Of a DNA stretch of 64,000 nt, positions 15,865-25,094 are shown one piece after another. The stretch is from Arthrobacter sp. OY3WO11 (GTDB taxonomy: Bacteria > Actinomycetota > Actinomycetes > Actinomycetales > Micrococcaceae). Both the position numbers and the translations under genes were made by a program. Location: positions 934,883-998,882 of the forward strand of contig NZ_LWLP01000001.1 in NCBI RefSeq assembly GCF_001641125.1. Reading direction: 5' to 3'. The notes under the pieces were generated by a model. It searched no databases. It was not told where the DNA came from and saw only the letters and a list, made by a program, of their open reading frames with translations. The first letter of the stretch is position 1; each line of letters opens with the position of its first letter.

Positions 15865-17805
15865 GTGGAAAAAACGCAGAGCATCCGGACCTCCATCATC
15901 GGTGCAGGTCCCCGGGGCACCAGCGTTCTGGAACGCCTGCTCGCCCACACAGCCGAGCTCGCCGCAACCGGCGCGGGTGCCGTGCGGCTCCACATCGACG
16001 TTATCGACCCCTACCCGGCCGGGCCCGGGCACGTGTGGCAGCCGCAGCAGTCACGGCTGTACCTGATGAACACGCAGTCCTTCTACCCCACGCTGGTGCC
16101 GCAGGACCCTGCCCTGGCCGCGCCCGTCGCCGGGACCACCTTTGACCAGTGGCGGGTGCAGCAGCAGGCACACCCGTCGCCGTCCCTCACTGCTGATGAA
16201 CGGGCTGAACTGGCCGTCCTCGAATCCGGCGACTTTCCCAGCCGGGCCCTCTACGGCCGCTACCTCCGCTGCACCCTGGACGAGCTGACGGAGAAAGCAC
16301 CCGACGGCGTCACCATTGAATTCCACGAAACGTCCGCAGAGTCGGTGCGTCCGGCAGCGGACGGAATGTTCGACGTCGGCCTGGCAAGTGGCGCCACGCT
16401 CCGCACCAACGCCGTGGTGCTGGCCCTGGGACACGTCCCGTCCCGGCTGAACCCCGAACAGCGGGAACTGCACGGCGCGGCGGAGCAGCTGGGCCTGCGC
16501 TACCTGCCGCCCGCGGTGCCTGCCGACGTCGACTGGGCGGCGATCCCCGCCGGCCAACCCGTCCTGGTCCGCGGCATGGGCCTGAACTTTTTCGATGCCA
16601 TGGGACAGCTCACGGAGGGCCGCGGCGGGAAGTTCGTCAGCAATGGCGGGAAGCTGGACTACGAACCGTCCGGCCAGGAACCGCTGATCATCGCCGCCTC
16701 ACGCAGGGGGACACCGTACCGGGCCAAAGCGGCGCTCGACGGCTACTATCCTGCTTCGGTCACCCTGCGGTACCTCACCGACGCTGCCCTCGAACGCTTC
16801 CGCACCGCGGGGATCCGGCCGGGTTTCGACCACGACCTCTGGCCGCTGCTGCACCGCGACACGCTCTGGGCGTACTACTCAACCCTGGTGCGCTCGCAGC
16901 CCGGCGCGGTCCCTGATGCCGCTGCTTTCCTCACTGCGCTGGAAGAGGCACTGCGCCCGCATGCCCACAGCGCTGCCAAGTGGGAGGACAGTGTTGAGAG
17001 CGTCCTGGCCGTGCACGTGGGTCCGCGGCACCGGCTGGACCTCCCCGGGCTGGCAGCGCCGCTGGCCGGGCGTTCCTTCGCTTCGCGCACCCAGCTTGAC
17101 GCCGCCGTCGTCGAATACCTGCTCGACGACGCCCGCCGCTCAGCCCTGGGCGAGGATGATCCGGTGAAAATGGCCATCGGCGCCCTGCACCGCGGCCGGG
17201 CTGTGCTGAAAACAGCAGTGGCCGACGGCGGCATCACCGACGAGTCATGGGTCGCCGGGCTGCGGGGCTGGTTCGAGTCCTTTGTGGAAGGGCTGGCCAG
17301 CGGGCCGCCGGCGCTCCGTTCGGAGCAGCTGGCTGCGCTGGCAAGGGCCGGGATTGTCAGCTTCGTGGGGTCCGACCCCAAGTTCGACGTGGACCGCAGG
17401 AACGCTGTGTTCACCGCAGCGTCCCCCTGGGTGGACGGACCGCCCGTGACGGCCAGGACCATGGTGGAGGCGCTCGCTCCCGGCAACAGGGTGTCGGCAA
17501 ACGATTCGCCGGTGCTTGAGCAGCTGCTCGCGGATGGGCTGGTCCGGCCGCGGCTGATGATGACGGCGGAGGGTGCACCGGTGCAGTCCACGGGCCTGGA
17601 TGTTGTGCCCCACCCCTACCGGCCGCTGGCAGCGAACGGGTCCGTGACGGAGAACCTTTACGTACTGGGCCTGCAGCTCTCGTCCTCGCAGTGGGGAACA
17701 GCCATCGCCGCGGAGGCCGAGCAGCCTGGGCAGCCCGCCTACCGGAGCGGCCAGCGGACGCTCCGGGACGCCGACGAGATCGCCCGGGCCATCCTCGGGC
17801 TGTAG
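15865..17805 (+). CDS. FAD/NAD(P)-binding protein of unknown role
   Basis: A 646-residue protein of the NAD_binding_9 type. It opens with the dinucleotide-binding motif SIIGAGPRGTSVLERLL and the later motif GHVWQPQQSRLYLMNT, and has a second GMGLNFFDAMGQLTEGRGG block at about 235. Such proteins are widespread in actinobacteria, and their substrates are not established. I chose the GTG at 15865: TACGCT lies exactly 7 bases upstream, fitting a leaderless mRNA, and the frame upstream to a TTG at 15799 would overlap the peptidase start. It is transcribed away from the peptidase and ends at the nested palindrome. Confidence 0.82.
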   Translation: MEKTQSIRTSIIGAGPRGTSVLERLLAHTAELAATGAGAVRLHIDVIDPYPAGPGHVWQPQQSRLYLMNTQSFYPTLVPQDPALAAPVAGTTFDQWRVQQQAHPSPSLTADERAELAVLESGDFPSRALYGRYLRCTLDELTEKAPDGVTIEFHETSAESVRPAADGMFDVGLASGATLRTNAVVLALGHVPSRLNPEQRELHGAAEQLGLRYLPPAVPADVDWAAIPAGQPVLVRGMGLNFFDAMGQLTEGRGGKFVSNGGKLDYEPSGQEPLIIAASRRGTPYRAKAALDGYYPASVTLRYLTDAALERFRTAGIRPGFDHDLWPLLHRDTLWAYYSTLVRSQPGAVPDAAAFLTALEEALRPHAHSAAKWEDSVESVLAVHVGPRHRLDLPGLAAPLAGRSFASRTQLDAAVVEYLLDDARRSALGEDDPVKMAIGALHRGRAVLKTAVADGGITDESWVAGLRGWFESFVEGLASGPPALRSEQLAALARAGIVSFVGSDPKFDVDRRNAVFTAASPWVDGPPVTARTMVEALAPGNRVSANDSPVLEQLLADGLVRPRLMMTAEGAPVQSTGLDVVPHPYRPLAANGSVTENLYVLGLQLSSSQWGTAIAAEAEQPGQPAYRSGQRTLRDADEIARAILGL

Positions 17806-17815
17806 CTGCCCCCGG

Positions 17816-17907
17816 GACGCTCTCTCACTTGATGCGCTTAAAGCCCAGATGCTCTCTCACACGTGAGAGAGCATCTGGGGAAATGGCGCCTTAAGTGAGA
17901 GAGCGTC
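17816..17907. repeat. Nested four-arm palindrome between converging genes
   Basis: The outer arms GACGCTCTCTCACTT (17816-17830) and its exact complement (17893-17907) enclose an inner, almost gapless palindrome. The inner arms are 17844-17860 and 17863-17879, 17 bases each with two bases between. All four arms share GCTCTCTCAC or its complement, so the core occurs four times, twice in each direction. It lies between two converging stop codons and could form a cruciform in DNA or a double hairpin in RNA. It may serve as a bidirectional terminator or be a dispersed REP-like element. Confidence 0.8.
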
Positions 17908-17946
17908 GGTGATTTTCCGGACCTTTCACACTTCCAGGCGGGGCCG

Positions 17947-20900
17947 TCAGCTGCGCAGGCAGGCCCGGTAGGCGGCCATGGCCTGGCCGTAGTTCAGCTG
18001 GCCGGCCAGGTCGGCAGGCCGTGAGGGCTTGACCGGAGCCGTGCACACCGGTCCGGCAGGCTCGGTTGCTGCCACCGTGACCCCTACCGTGACCCTCGTG
18101 CCTGATTCCGCAGCGGTGAGGACCAATGTTCCCGGCCCGGCAGCGGCGCTTGATGGGACGGCCAGGTTCACTGTTGCGGAACCGGCCGTGACCGGCACGG
18201 ACCCGAGCTCGGTCACAACCCCGGCGGTGTCCGTGAACACTGCCGTGAGGGTCTTGTTGACCGGGCTGCCCAGGGAGGTCAGGTCCAGCTTGGAGACCGT
18301 GAGGCTGACGGGTTCGCCGGGCTTGACCTCCGCGGCGGTGGTGTTCGTGACGGCCACCGAACGGCGGGCGAAATCGGGCGAGACCGGGCTGCTGTCCTGC
18401 AGGTAGCCGATCCACGCGTCACGGTCCACCAGCCCCGAGTCCTTGGTGTTGGAACCTTCCGTGAAGACGCGGAAGTTGTCGCCTCCTGTTGCCAGGAAGC
18501 TGAATGTGCCCACCCGGTAGGACTTCGCCGGATCGAGCGCAGCCCCATTCACCCGGACGGAGGTGATGCGGTCACCGGCCGGTCGTGCGGCGTCGTACGT
18601 GTAGCTCACGTTCTTGGACAGACCCAGCTGGATGTAGGCGCGGCTGGGAACCGTGCCGTCCGCGTTGGTCTGCCACTGCTGCTCCAGCAGCGTCTTGAAT
18701 TGCGCACCCGTCAGGGACGTGGTCCACAGGTTGTTGACGAATGGAAGTACCGCGTTGGCCTCGGCATAGGTGATGGTGCCGTCCGGGGCGTAGTAGAGCT
18801 CGTTCCGCAAGCCGCCGGCATTGACCACACCGATCTCGGCGCCGCCCAGCTCGGCGGGCTGCAGCGAGTTGAGCAGGGAATCTGCCACCAGGTTGCCCAG
18901 GGTGGACTCGCTGCCGCGGTCATCGCGTTTGGCCACACCAGCTGCGTCCGTGGTGAAGGCCGTGGTGATGTCCGCGGTGACGGCACCCACGGGCTGGTTG
19001 CCGACGACGGCGGCGTCCGCGAGTGCCTTCCTGACGATCGCGTCGACGGCGGCCACGCGCGGGTAGGCTGCGACCAGGTCGGCGGCAGGATCGGTGGTGC
19101 GCTTCACGTTTCCGGCTTTGTACGCGGTCACCTGCTTGGTGGCGGTGTCCACGGTGAGCTGGATCTGCCCCACGTTCTCGCCGTAATTGCCGGTCTGGAC
19201 AATCGGGCGGGTCTTGCCCTCGGCGCCCGGCACGGGTGCGTCCCAGGCATATTCCTTGTGCGTATGGCCGGTGAAGATGGCATCAACGTCGGCGGAGGTT
19301 TCGGTGACCAGCTTCGCGAACGGGCCGCCGGCAGCCACCTCCTCTTCCAGGGTGGAGCCTTCCACGGTGCCCGAACCGGCGCCGTCGTGGTTTTCCACGA
19401 TGATGACGTCGGCCAGTTTCTCCGCGGTGATCCGTGCAGCTGCGCGGTTGATGGCGTCCACGGGATCGCCGAACTCAAGGTCGGCGATGGCGGCGGGGGT
19501 CACCAGGGAAGGTACTTCCTGGGTGACCGTGCCGATGACGGCAACCTTGATGCCGTTCATGTCCAGGACGGTGAACTCGGGCAGTGCCGGCTCGGTGGTG
19601 CCCCTCTTATAGACGTTCGCACCCAGGTAGGGGAACCGGGCGTTGGTGCCGCCGGCTATGACGCGCTCCTGCAGGTCGGCCCAGCCGCCGTCGAACTCGT
19701 GGTTGCCGACGGCTGAAGCCCTCAGGTCCAGGGCGTTCAGCACATCGATGGTGGGCTGGTCCTTGGCGACGGCGGAGGCAAACAGCGAGGCCCCGATGTT
19801 GTCGCCGGCTGACAGGAAGGCGGTGGCGCCGGGGGCGGCCGCCGCACGGAGTTTCTCGATGGTGCCTGCGAACAGGACCGTGTTGGTGTCGATCCTGCCG
19901 TGGAAGTCGTTGATGCCCAGGAAGTTCAGGTCAACGTCGGCGGGAGCGGACTGCAGGTCCAGGCCGACCACCACGGGATCGTGGTCGCTGGCGCGGAACT
20001 GGTTCGGTGCGTAGTAGTTGGTGACGTTGTTGTTGTAGCGGCTGTATTCCAGGGCCACCGACTCAACCGAGTTGATGTTCCAGATGTCAGCACCTGTGAC
20101 CACGGCATTGGCGGCGGGGGACGCCAGGATGTGGTCCAGCGAGCCCACCATGCCGCCGAAGAGGTAGGAGTGTTTGGCGGTGCCGTCGGTGTTGCGGGCT
20201 TTCTCGTCCTGGTTGACGTAGCCCTCAGCAGTGAAGACGTTGATGGGGTCTTCTTTGGCATACGCATTGAAGTCGCCGATCAGGAACACTTTGTCCGTGC
20301 CCTTGGACTGCTGCAAGGACTTGGTGAACTCCAGCAGGGACTTCGCCTGGGCTGTACGCGCCAGGTTTGATGCGCCCTGCCCCTGGTCCGTGTCCTCGGG
20401 GGTGGCAGCCGAGCCTTTGGACTTGAAGTGGTTTGCGATGGCGATGAACTCTGTCCCCGCACCGCCGCCCACGGGCTTGAACACCTGGGCCAGCGGTTTG
20501 CGGGCGTTGGAGAACGCCACGGTGTCGTTGTGAATGATGGATTCACCCACGGGCTCCGCAACGGCCTTTTTGTAGATGAAAGCGGTGCGGATCATGTCTT
20601 CGTCGCTCAACGGCGGCGCGTTGGCAGGCGAGCGGACGTAATCCCAGATGCCCGGCGTCTCGATGTTCAGGGCGTCCACCAGCTTGGCCAGGGCATCGTC
20701 CCGGTTCTTGCCGAACTGTGCTGAGTTTTCGATCTCCATCAGCGAGACAACATCGGCGCCGGCCTTGGAGATGGCGGAAACGATCTTGTCCTGCTGCCGC
20801 TCGAAGTTCTCGGCGTTGGCAGCCCCGCGGGCATCGCAGCCGCCGCGGACGGTGATCGGGTTGCCGGCCCTGTCCTCGTAATAGATGCAGCCGGTCAGGG

Positions 20901-22476
20901 TGTCCCCTGTGGTGGGGAAGTAGTTGAGCACGTTGAAGGAGGCGATCTTGAGGTTGCCTCCTACCGCGGCGGGAGCTTCCGTCCTGGTGGCCCCAAAGGT
21001 TGCAGGCTGGAGGGAGGCCTTGTTGTCCTCCGTCAGGTGGGTCAGCGGCTGGAGTTTCCAGGCGTTGTTGCCGTAGCCCAGCACCACGTTGGTGGTGAAG
21101 GTGACGGGGGAGCCCACCCGTACCGGGTCGGCCGTGGTCAGGTAGGGAAGGACCTGCGCCTTTGTGGTGACGTCCTTGAGGAAGTTGGTGCTGGAGCCGT
21201 CGTCGACCTTGATCCCGCGGGCGGCGTTGTCCGCCACCGTGGCTGTGTACTCCACTGAGCCGTAGGGAGCGACGGCGGTGGGCTGGACCAGAGGCGTTGT
21301 TCCGCCGGCCAGGCCGATCTCACCGAACTGGTTCAGGGAGTAGTTGTCCGTGACAGTCAGCGGCCCCTGGGGTGCCAGGAGCATGCCTTCCAGGGATTCG
21401 CGGAAGGCTTCGCCGGCTGGCAGCGTAAAGGGCGTGGCCTTGACCTCGGGCGCGGCGTCGGCCAGCTTGGTCAGTCCGGCCGCTGCGGTGACGTTCAGCT
21501 GCGTCATCCCGTAGTACTCCGCTACGGCACCGGTCACCTGCACGTGGTCTCCGGCCTGGACAGACGCCACCGTGGCGGGGGAATAGACGAAGATTCCGTC
21601 AGACGCGGCATGGTTCGTTGCCGTCAGGTCGCCACCGGTTCCCGGAGTCTGCAGGTAGTAGCCGTTGAGGCCACCGGTGGGGAAGACTGCGGTGACCTTT
21701 CCGGTGGTGGTCACTGTTGATCCGGTGAGGGGGCTGTCCGCACCCGTGCCCTGGATCTCGGCAATCGACCGGACTGACGGTGCGGGGGCCGGGTCTGGAG
21801 TGGGGGCGCTGGAGCCGCTTGGGGTTGGGCTGACCGTTGTGCTGAGGCTGAAGTCCGCCGCGTTGCTGTTGCTGTCCGCGCCTCCGCTGCGGTTCAGGCT
21901 CCTGACGGCGCCCGTACCCGCGGGGCCCGCAGCTACTGCGGTTTCGAAGGTGTTGGAGGAGCCGTAGCCCAGGAGGTCCGCCACGCCTGCAGGCTCCACC
22001 TGGGAACCGGTGGACAGCGCGACGGCGGTGGGCTGCTTGGCGAGCACGATGGTGCCGGACGTGCCGCTGAAATTCAGGACGCCCGCCACGAGGTCCGGGG
22101 TGGGGAGGTCGGCGCCGTTGGTTCCGTTGCTGGCACCCTGGATTAGGTAATGACCCTTTGCGGCGATGGTGCCGGTAAGGGGTGCCACGGCGGTAGGGGC
22201 TGCCAGTCCGGTTGCGGAACGGTACTGGACTGACCAGCCGTCCAGCCGCACAGGGGAGTCCGAGGTGTTGTAGAGCTCCAAAAACCGGTTCTTGTAGGCG
22301 GCGCCCGTGCTGCCGCCGCTGAGGTAGGCCTCGTTAATGACAACCGGGGATGTGCCTGCCGCGGGTGAGACCTCCGCGGCTGTATTGTCTGCAACTGCGG
22401 GAAATGCTGCCAGGGGAGCCAGCAGCCCCGCCGACAACGCTGTCCCCAGCGCGAGTTTCCAAGGTGTGTGATGCAT
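17947..22476 (-). CDS. Secreted ExeM/NucH-type nuclease fused to 5'-nucleotidase
   Basis: A 1,509-residue exported enzyme. The signal peptide ends near AVADNTAAE (about residue 30). A lamin-tail domain follows (about 45-150, NEAYLSGGSTG and FLELYN), then an OB-fold region (about 235-330). The endonuclease/exonuclease/phosphatase domain (about 505-830) has SLMEIEN, GDFNAYAKED and SDHDPVVV. A second catalytic unit is a metallophosphatase (about 860-1,080) with NDFHGRID, GDNIGAS, GNHEFDGG and GHTHKEY, plus a 5'-nucleotidase C-terminal domain to about 1,290. An Ig-like domain and a short tail finish the protein. Together it could degrade extracellular DNA to nucleotides and strip their phosphate. 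No cell-wall sorting motif is seen, so it is probably released. The ATG at 22476 has no strong ribosome-binding site. Confidence 0.92.
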   Translation of the reverse strand: MHHTPWKLALGTALSAGLLAPLAAFPAVADNTAAEVSPAAGTSPVVINEAYLSGGSTGAAYKNRFLELYNTSDSPVRLDGWSVQYRSATGLAAPTAVAPLTGTIAAKGHYLIQGASNGTNGADLPTPDLVAGVLNFSGTSGTIVLAKQPTAVALSTGSQVEPAGVADLLGYGSSNTFETAVAAGPAGTGAVRSLNRSGGADSNSNAADFSLSTTVSPTPSGSSAPTPDPAPAPSVRSIAEIQGTGADSPLTGSTVTTTGKVTAVFPTGGLNGYYLQTPGTGGDLTATNHAASDGIFVYSPATVASVQAGDHVQVTGAVAEYYGMTQLNVTAAAGLTKLADAAPEVKATPFTLPAGEAFRESLEGMLLAPQGPLTVTDNYSLNQFGEIGLAGGTTPLVQPTAVAPYGSVEYTATVADNAARGIKVDDGSSTNFLKDVTTKAQVLPYLTTADPVRVGSPVTFTTNVVLGYGNNAWKLQPLTHLTEDNKASLQPATFGATRTEAPAAVGGNLKIASFNVLNYFPTTGDTLTGCIYYEDRAGNPITVRGGCDARGAANAENFERQQDKIVSAISKAGADVVSLMEIENSAQFGKNRDDALAKLVDALNIETPGIWDYVRSPANAPPLSDEDMIRTAFIYKKAVAEPVGESIIHNDTVAFSNARKPLAQVFKPVGGGAGTEFIAIANHFKSKGSAATPEDTDQGQGASNLARTAQAKSLLEFTKSLQQSKGTDKVFLIGDFNAYAKEDPINVFTAEGYVNQDEKARNTDGTAKHSYLFGGMVGSLDHILASPAANAVVTGADIWNINSVESVALEYSRYNNNVTNYYAPNQFRASDHDPVVVGLDLQSAPADVDLNFLGINDFHGRIDTNTVLFAGTIEKLRAAAAPGATAFLSAGDNIGASLFASAVAKDQPTIDVLNALDLRASAVGNHEFDGGWADLQERVIAGGTNARFPYLGANVYKRGTTEPALPEFTVLDMNGIKVAVIGTVTQEVPSLVTPAAIADLEFGDPVDAINRAAARITAEKLADVIIVENHDGAGSGTVEGSTLEEEVAAGGPFAKLVTETSADVDAIFTGHTHKEYAWDAPVPGAEGKTRPIVQTGNYGENVGQIQLTVDTATKQVTAYKAGNVKRTTDPAADLVAAYPRVAAVDAIVRKALADAAVVGNQPVGAVTADITTAFTTDAAGVAKRDDRGSESTLGNLVADSLLNSLQPAELGGAEIGVVNAGGLRNELYYAPDGTITYAEANAVLPFVNNLWTTSLTGAQFKTLLEQQWQTNADGTVPSRAYIQLGLSKNVSYTYDAARPAGDRITSVRVNGAALDPAKSYRVGTFSFLATGGDNFRVFTEGSNTKDSGLVDRDAWIGYLQDSSPVSPDFARRSVAVTNTTAAEVKPGEPVSLTVSKLDLTSLGSPVNKTLTAVFTDTAGVVTELGSVPVTAGSATVNLAVPSSAAAGPGTLVLTAAESGTRVTVGVTVAATEPAGPVCTAPVKPSRPADLAGQLNYGQAMAAYRACLRS

Positions 22477-22883
22477 CCGCTCTAACTTTCATAAGGGTGT
22501 CCCGGTGGGGACCCGATGGAAGATGTCCGGGTTGTACCGACGGACAGGGGCCCGGATCCTGCTCCTGGTCAAGTGGTATCCGGCACATCACAACAGCGCT
22601 GAATGAACGCAGGGTTGATAGCGCGTGCATTCGGCGGGACGCTCCCCAGCGGAACGGGCCACCTACCGGCCGGGAGCCCCAGTAGCCCCGGTTCCGGTGA
22701 TGCTGTTGGCGGTATGTGGTGGCCGGCATCTACCCCAGTGTGCCGACTATCACAAAGGATACCGGCCGGTAGCTTTGACGGAAGGGCGCTGGGAAAATTT
22801 GTCAGAACAATTTACGGGATGGCGCTGGTTCCCCTCACGGCTGCCCACTTGGGACCGGCTGCGGCCTGCCGCAGATTAAACGA
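22477..22883. other. Gene-free region upstream of the nuclease
   Basis: About 400 bases with no open frame I can support. Upstream of the nuclease on the minus strand are two PHO-box-like heptamers 11 bases apart: GTTCATT (complement of 22602-22608) and ATCAACC (complement of 22613-22619). They match the GTTCACC unit at 5/7 and 4/7 positions. This would suit a phosphate-scavenging enzyme but is weak. Nothing else stands out before the hairpin at 22884. Confidence 0.4.
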
Positions 22884-22928
22884 AGGACCCCTGTCTGCCA
22901 GACATTCTGGCGGACAGGGGTCCTTTTT
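22884..22928. terminator. Bidirectional terminator beside tRNA-Ser(TGA)
   Basis: Eighteen-base arms (22884-22901 and 22907-22924, one T-G wobble) enclose ACATT. The plus strand continues with four T residues and the minus strand with TTCGTTT. On the minus strand it follows the serine tRNA and should end its transcript. Confidence 0.85.
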
Positions 22929-22930
22929 CG

Positions 22931-23018
22931 CGGAAGGTAAGAGATTCGAACTCTTGGTACGGGGTTACCGCACACTAGTTTTCAAGACTAGCTCCTTCGG
23001 CCGCTCGGACAACCTTCC
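22931..23018 (-). tRNA. tRNA-Ser (anticodon TGA)
   Basis: The minus strand forms acceptor stem GGAAGGT/ACCTTCC, anticodon stem CTAGT/ACTAG with loop CTTGAAA (anticodon TGA), a long variable arm and T-loop TTCGAAT. The discriminator is G. CCA is not encoded. Confidence 0.97.
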
Positions 23019-23125
23019 TCAACAAGTAGTGTTTCATAGGCACTTGCCTGCAACAAAACAGAGTCCGGAAGGTGTCCGGTGCACACTGGTTGCACGCAGT
23101 ATTCAGTCAGAAACGGGAGTGTTCC

Positions 23126-24109
23126 ATGAAAGCCGTCTACATTTCGGAGCCGGGCGGCCCGGAAGTGCTGGAGGTCCGCGAAGTCGAGGCCCCGGTACCC
23201 GGTACCGGAGAGGTGCTGATCGACGTCGTCGCGGCCGGCCTCAACCGGGCGGACGTGCAGCAGCGCAGGGGTTTCTACCCGCCGCCGCCCGGCGCATCGG
23301 ACATTCCAGGCCTTGAGGTATCCGGCCGGATCGCCGGGTTCGGTCCCGGTGTCACGAAGGCGTTTTCCCTCGGGGACAAAGTGGTGGCGCTGCTGGCCGG
23401 GGGCGGCTACGCGCAGCAGGTGGCCGTCCGGGCCGAACAAGTCCTGCGGGTGCCCGAGGGCGTGGACCTGGTGACCGCAGCAGCCCTCCCCGAAGTTGCC
23501 GCCACCGTCTATTCCAACCTGGTCATGACCGCCCAGCTGCAGGAGGGTGAGACTGTCCTGATCCACGGGGCTACCGGCGGGATCGGCACCATGGCCATCC
23601 AGCTTGCCAAGGCGCTCGGCGCCCGGGTTGCCACCACCGCGGGTTCTGATGAAAAAGTGAGCACGGCAAAGGCCTTCCTGGGTGCGGACATCGCCATCAA
23701 CTACGCCGAAGAGGATTTTCCCGAGAGCCTCCGCCGCCAGAACGGAGGCAAAGGCGCAGACGTCATCCTCGACGTCGTCGGAGCCAAGTACCTCAAGCAG
23801 AATGTGGACGCGCTCGCTGACTATGGACGCCTGGTGGTGATCGGGCTGCAGGGCGGCACCAAGGGTGAGCTCGATCTGGGGCAGCTGCTGCAAAAGCGGG
23901 CCGCCGTGGTGGCCACGGCCCTGCGCCCGCGGCCCGTGGAGGAAAAGGGTGCCATCATGAACGCCGTCCGCGACGCCGTGTGGCCGCTGGTCAGTGACGG
24001 ACGGGTGCGGCCGCTGGTGGCAAAGACCTTCCCGCTCGACCAGGTGCGTGCGGCCCACCGGTACTTCGACACAGGTGAGCACGTAGGCAAAATCCTGCTT
24101 CTCATGTAA
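23126..24109 (+). CDS. NAD(P)H:quinone oxidoreductase, PIG3-like zinc-free MDR family
   Basis: A 327-residue medium-chain dehydrogenase/reductase that reduces quinones or similar enones with NADPH. It begins MKAVYISEPGGPEVLEV and contains LNRADVQQRRGFYPPP, the quinone-reductase signature. The nucleotide-binding motif is ATGGIGTMAIQLAKALGARV at about 145-165. The structural zinc cysteines of alcohol dehydrogenases are missing, which supports the quinone reductase subgroup. The ATG at 23126 has GGGAG 6 bases upstream. A PadR-type regulator gene follows after 45 bases and may respond to the enzyme's substrate. Confidence 0.9.
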   Translation: MKAVYISEPGGPEVLEVREVEAPVPGTGEVLIDVVAAGLNRADVQQRRGFYPPPPGASDIPGLEVSGRIAGFGPGVTKAFSLGDKVVALLAGGGYAQQVAVRAEQVLRVPEGVDLVTAAALPEVAATVYSNLVMTAQLQEGETVLIHGATGGIGTMAIQLAKALGARVATTAGSDEKVSTAKAFLGADIAINYAEEDFPESLRRQNGGKGADVILDVVGAKYLKQNVDALADYGRLVVIGLQGGTKGELDLGQLLQKRAAVVATALRPRPVEEKGAIMNAVRDAVWPLVSDGRVRPLVAKTFPLDQVRAAHRYFDTGEHVGKILLLM

Positions 24110-24154
24110 GTGCTCCGCCCCGCAGACCGTTGCCCGCCGAGCACAAGGAACAGC

Positions 24155-24688
24155 ATGTCCATCCGCCATAGCCTCCTCGCCCTGCTGCAGGACCAGCCGC
24201 GCTACGGCTACCAGCTGCGGGCGGAGTTCGAGAACCGCACCGGCACCACCTGGCCGCTGAACATTGGTCAGGTGTACACCACCCTGGACCGGCTGGAACG
24301 CGACGCTTTGGTGGCCAGGGACGGCGACGACGGGAACGGCCACGTGGTGTACAGCATCACGGCTGCCGGCAGGGCGGAGATCCGGAAGTGGTTCGCAGCA
24401 CCGGTGGAGCGGAACAACCCGCCGCGCAATGAGTTGGCCATCAAACTGGCGCTCGCTGTCACCGTGCCCGGCGTCGACATCCAGGCCATCATCCAGGGCC
24501 AGCGGATGGCCTCCGTCCGGGCGCTGCAGGACTACACCAAAGCCCGCCGGGACACGGCTTCGAACCAGCGGGCCGTTGATACGGCATGGCTTCTGGTCCT
24601 GGACTCCCTGATTTTCCAGACCGAGGCGGAGGTCCGCTGGCTGGACCTGTGCGAGGCGAGGATGATCCAGCAGGCGCAGGGGAAATAG
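24155..24688 (+). CDS. PadR-family transcriptional regulator
   Basis: A 177-residue regulator. The winged helix occupies about residues 1-85, with the family pattern SLLALLQDQPRYGYQLRAEF and the recognition region WPLNIGQVYTTLDRLERDALV. A C-terminal helical dimerisation domain follows (about 95-177). PadR proteins repress genes for phenolic or drug stress responses and are commonly autoregulated. AAGGA lies just before the ATG at 24155. It follows the quinone reductase on the same strand and is the probable local regulator, although no operator is obvious in the 45-base gap. Confidence 0.9.
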   Translation: MSIRHSLLALLQDQPRYGYQLRAEFENRTGTTWPLNIGQVYTTLDRLERDALVARDGDDGNGHVVYSITAAGRAEIRKWFAAPVERNNPPRNELAIKLALAVTVPGVDIQAIIQGQRMASVRALQDYTKARRDTASNQRAVDTAWLLVLDSLIFQTEAEVRWLDLCEARMIQQAQGK

Positions 24689-24780
24689 GCAACACAATTG
24701 GGTCTTTTTGAATGCAGTGGACGGGTTTAGCGTGGGGTGCAGGAGCCGCCCGGCCGGGCGGTGGAACTTGGAGGAAGCTC

Positions 24781-25065
24781 ATGACAACCCACGTGGCCGA
24801 CTGCAGCGTAACGAACTGTTCCTTTAACGATCACACCAACTGCAATGCTGCCGCCATTACAGTCGGCGGCGCCGAAAACCATGCGCACTGCGCCACCTTC
24901 ATCGACACCGGTATGCACGGCGGACTGCCCAAAGTCCTTGCCGACGTCGGTGCCTGCCAGCGCTCCGAATGCGTCCACAATGACCACCTGATGTGCAAGG
25001 CCGCTGAGGTGCATGTGGGCCCCGGTGCGGACAACGCCGACTGCCTTACCTACTCACACGCCTGA
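24781..25065 (+). CDS. DUF1540-type double cysteine-motif protein
   Basis: A 94-residue protein made of two copies of a DUF1540-like unit. Each copy has the spacing C-x4-C-x7-C-x15-C, at about residues 8-38 and 60-90. The eight cysteines and nearby histidines suggest binding of a metal such as zinc, but the cellular role of the family is unknown. The ATG at 24781 follows GGAGGAAG at good spacing, so expression should be strong. It has its own terminator (25095-25129) and no functional link to its neighbours is visible. Confidence 0.8.
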   Translation: MTTHVADCSVTNCSFNDHTNCNAAAITVGGAENHAHCATFIDTGMHGGLPKVLADVGACQRSECVHNDHLMCKAAEVHVGPGADNADCLTYSHA

Positions 25066-25094
25066 GGAGCAGCTTCACGCTATTCCCACGAGCC

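Noticed and set aside
22603..23316. A plus-strand frame before the quinone reductase
   Set aside because: It runs through the terminator and tRNA-Ser and overlaps the real gene start.
22988..24697. A 569-residue open frame on the minus strand
   Set aside because: It overlaps the quinone reductase and PadR genes and a tRNA, and its composition is that of an antisense frame in GC-rich coding DNA.
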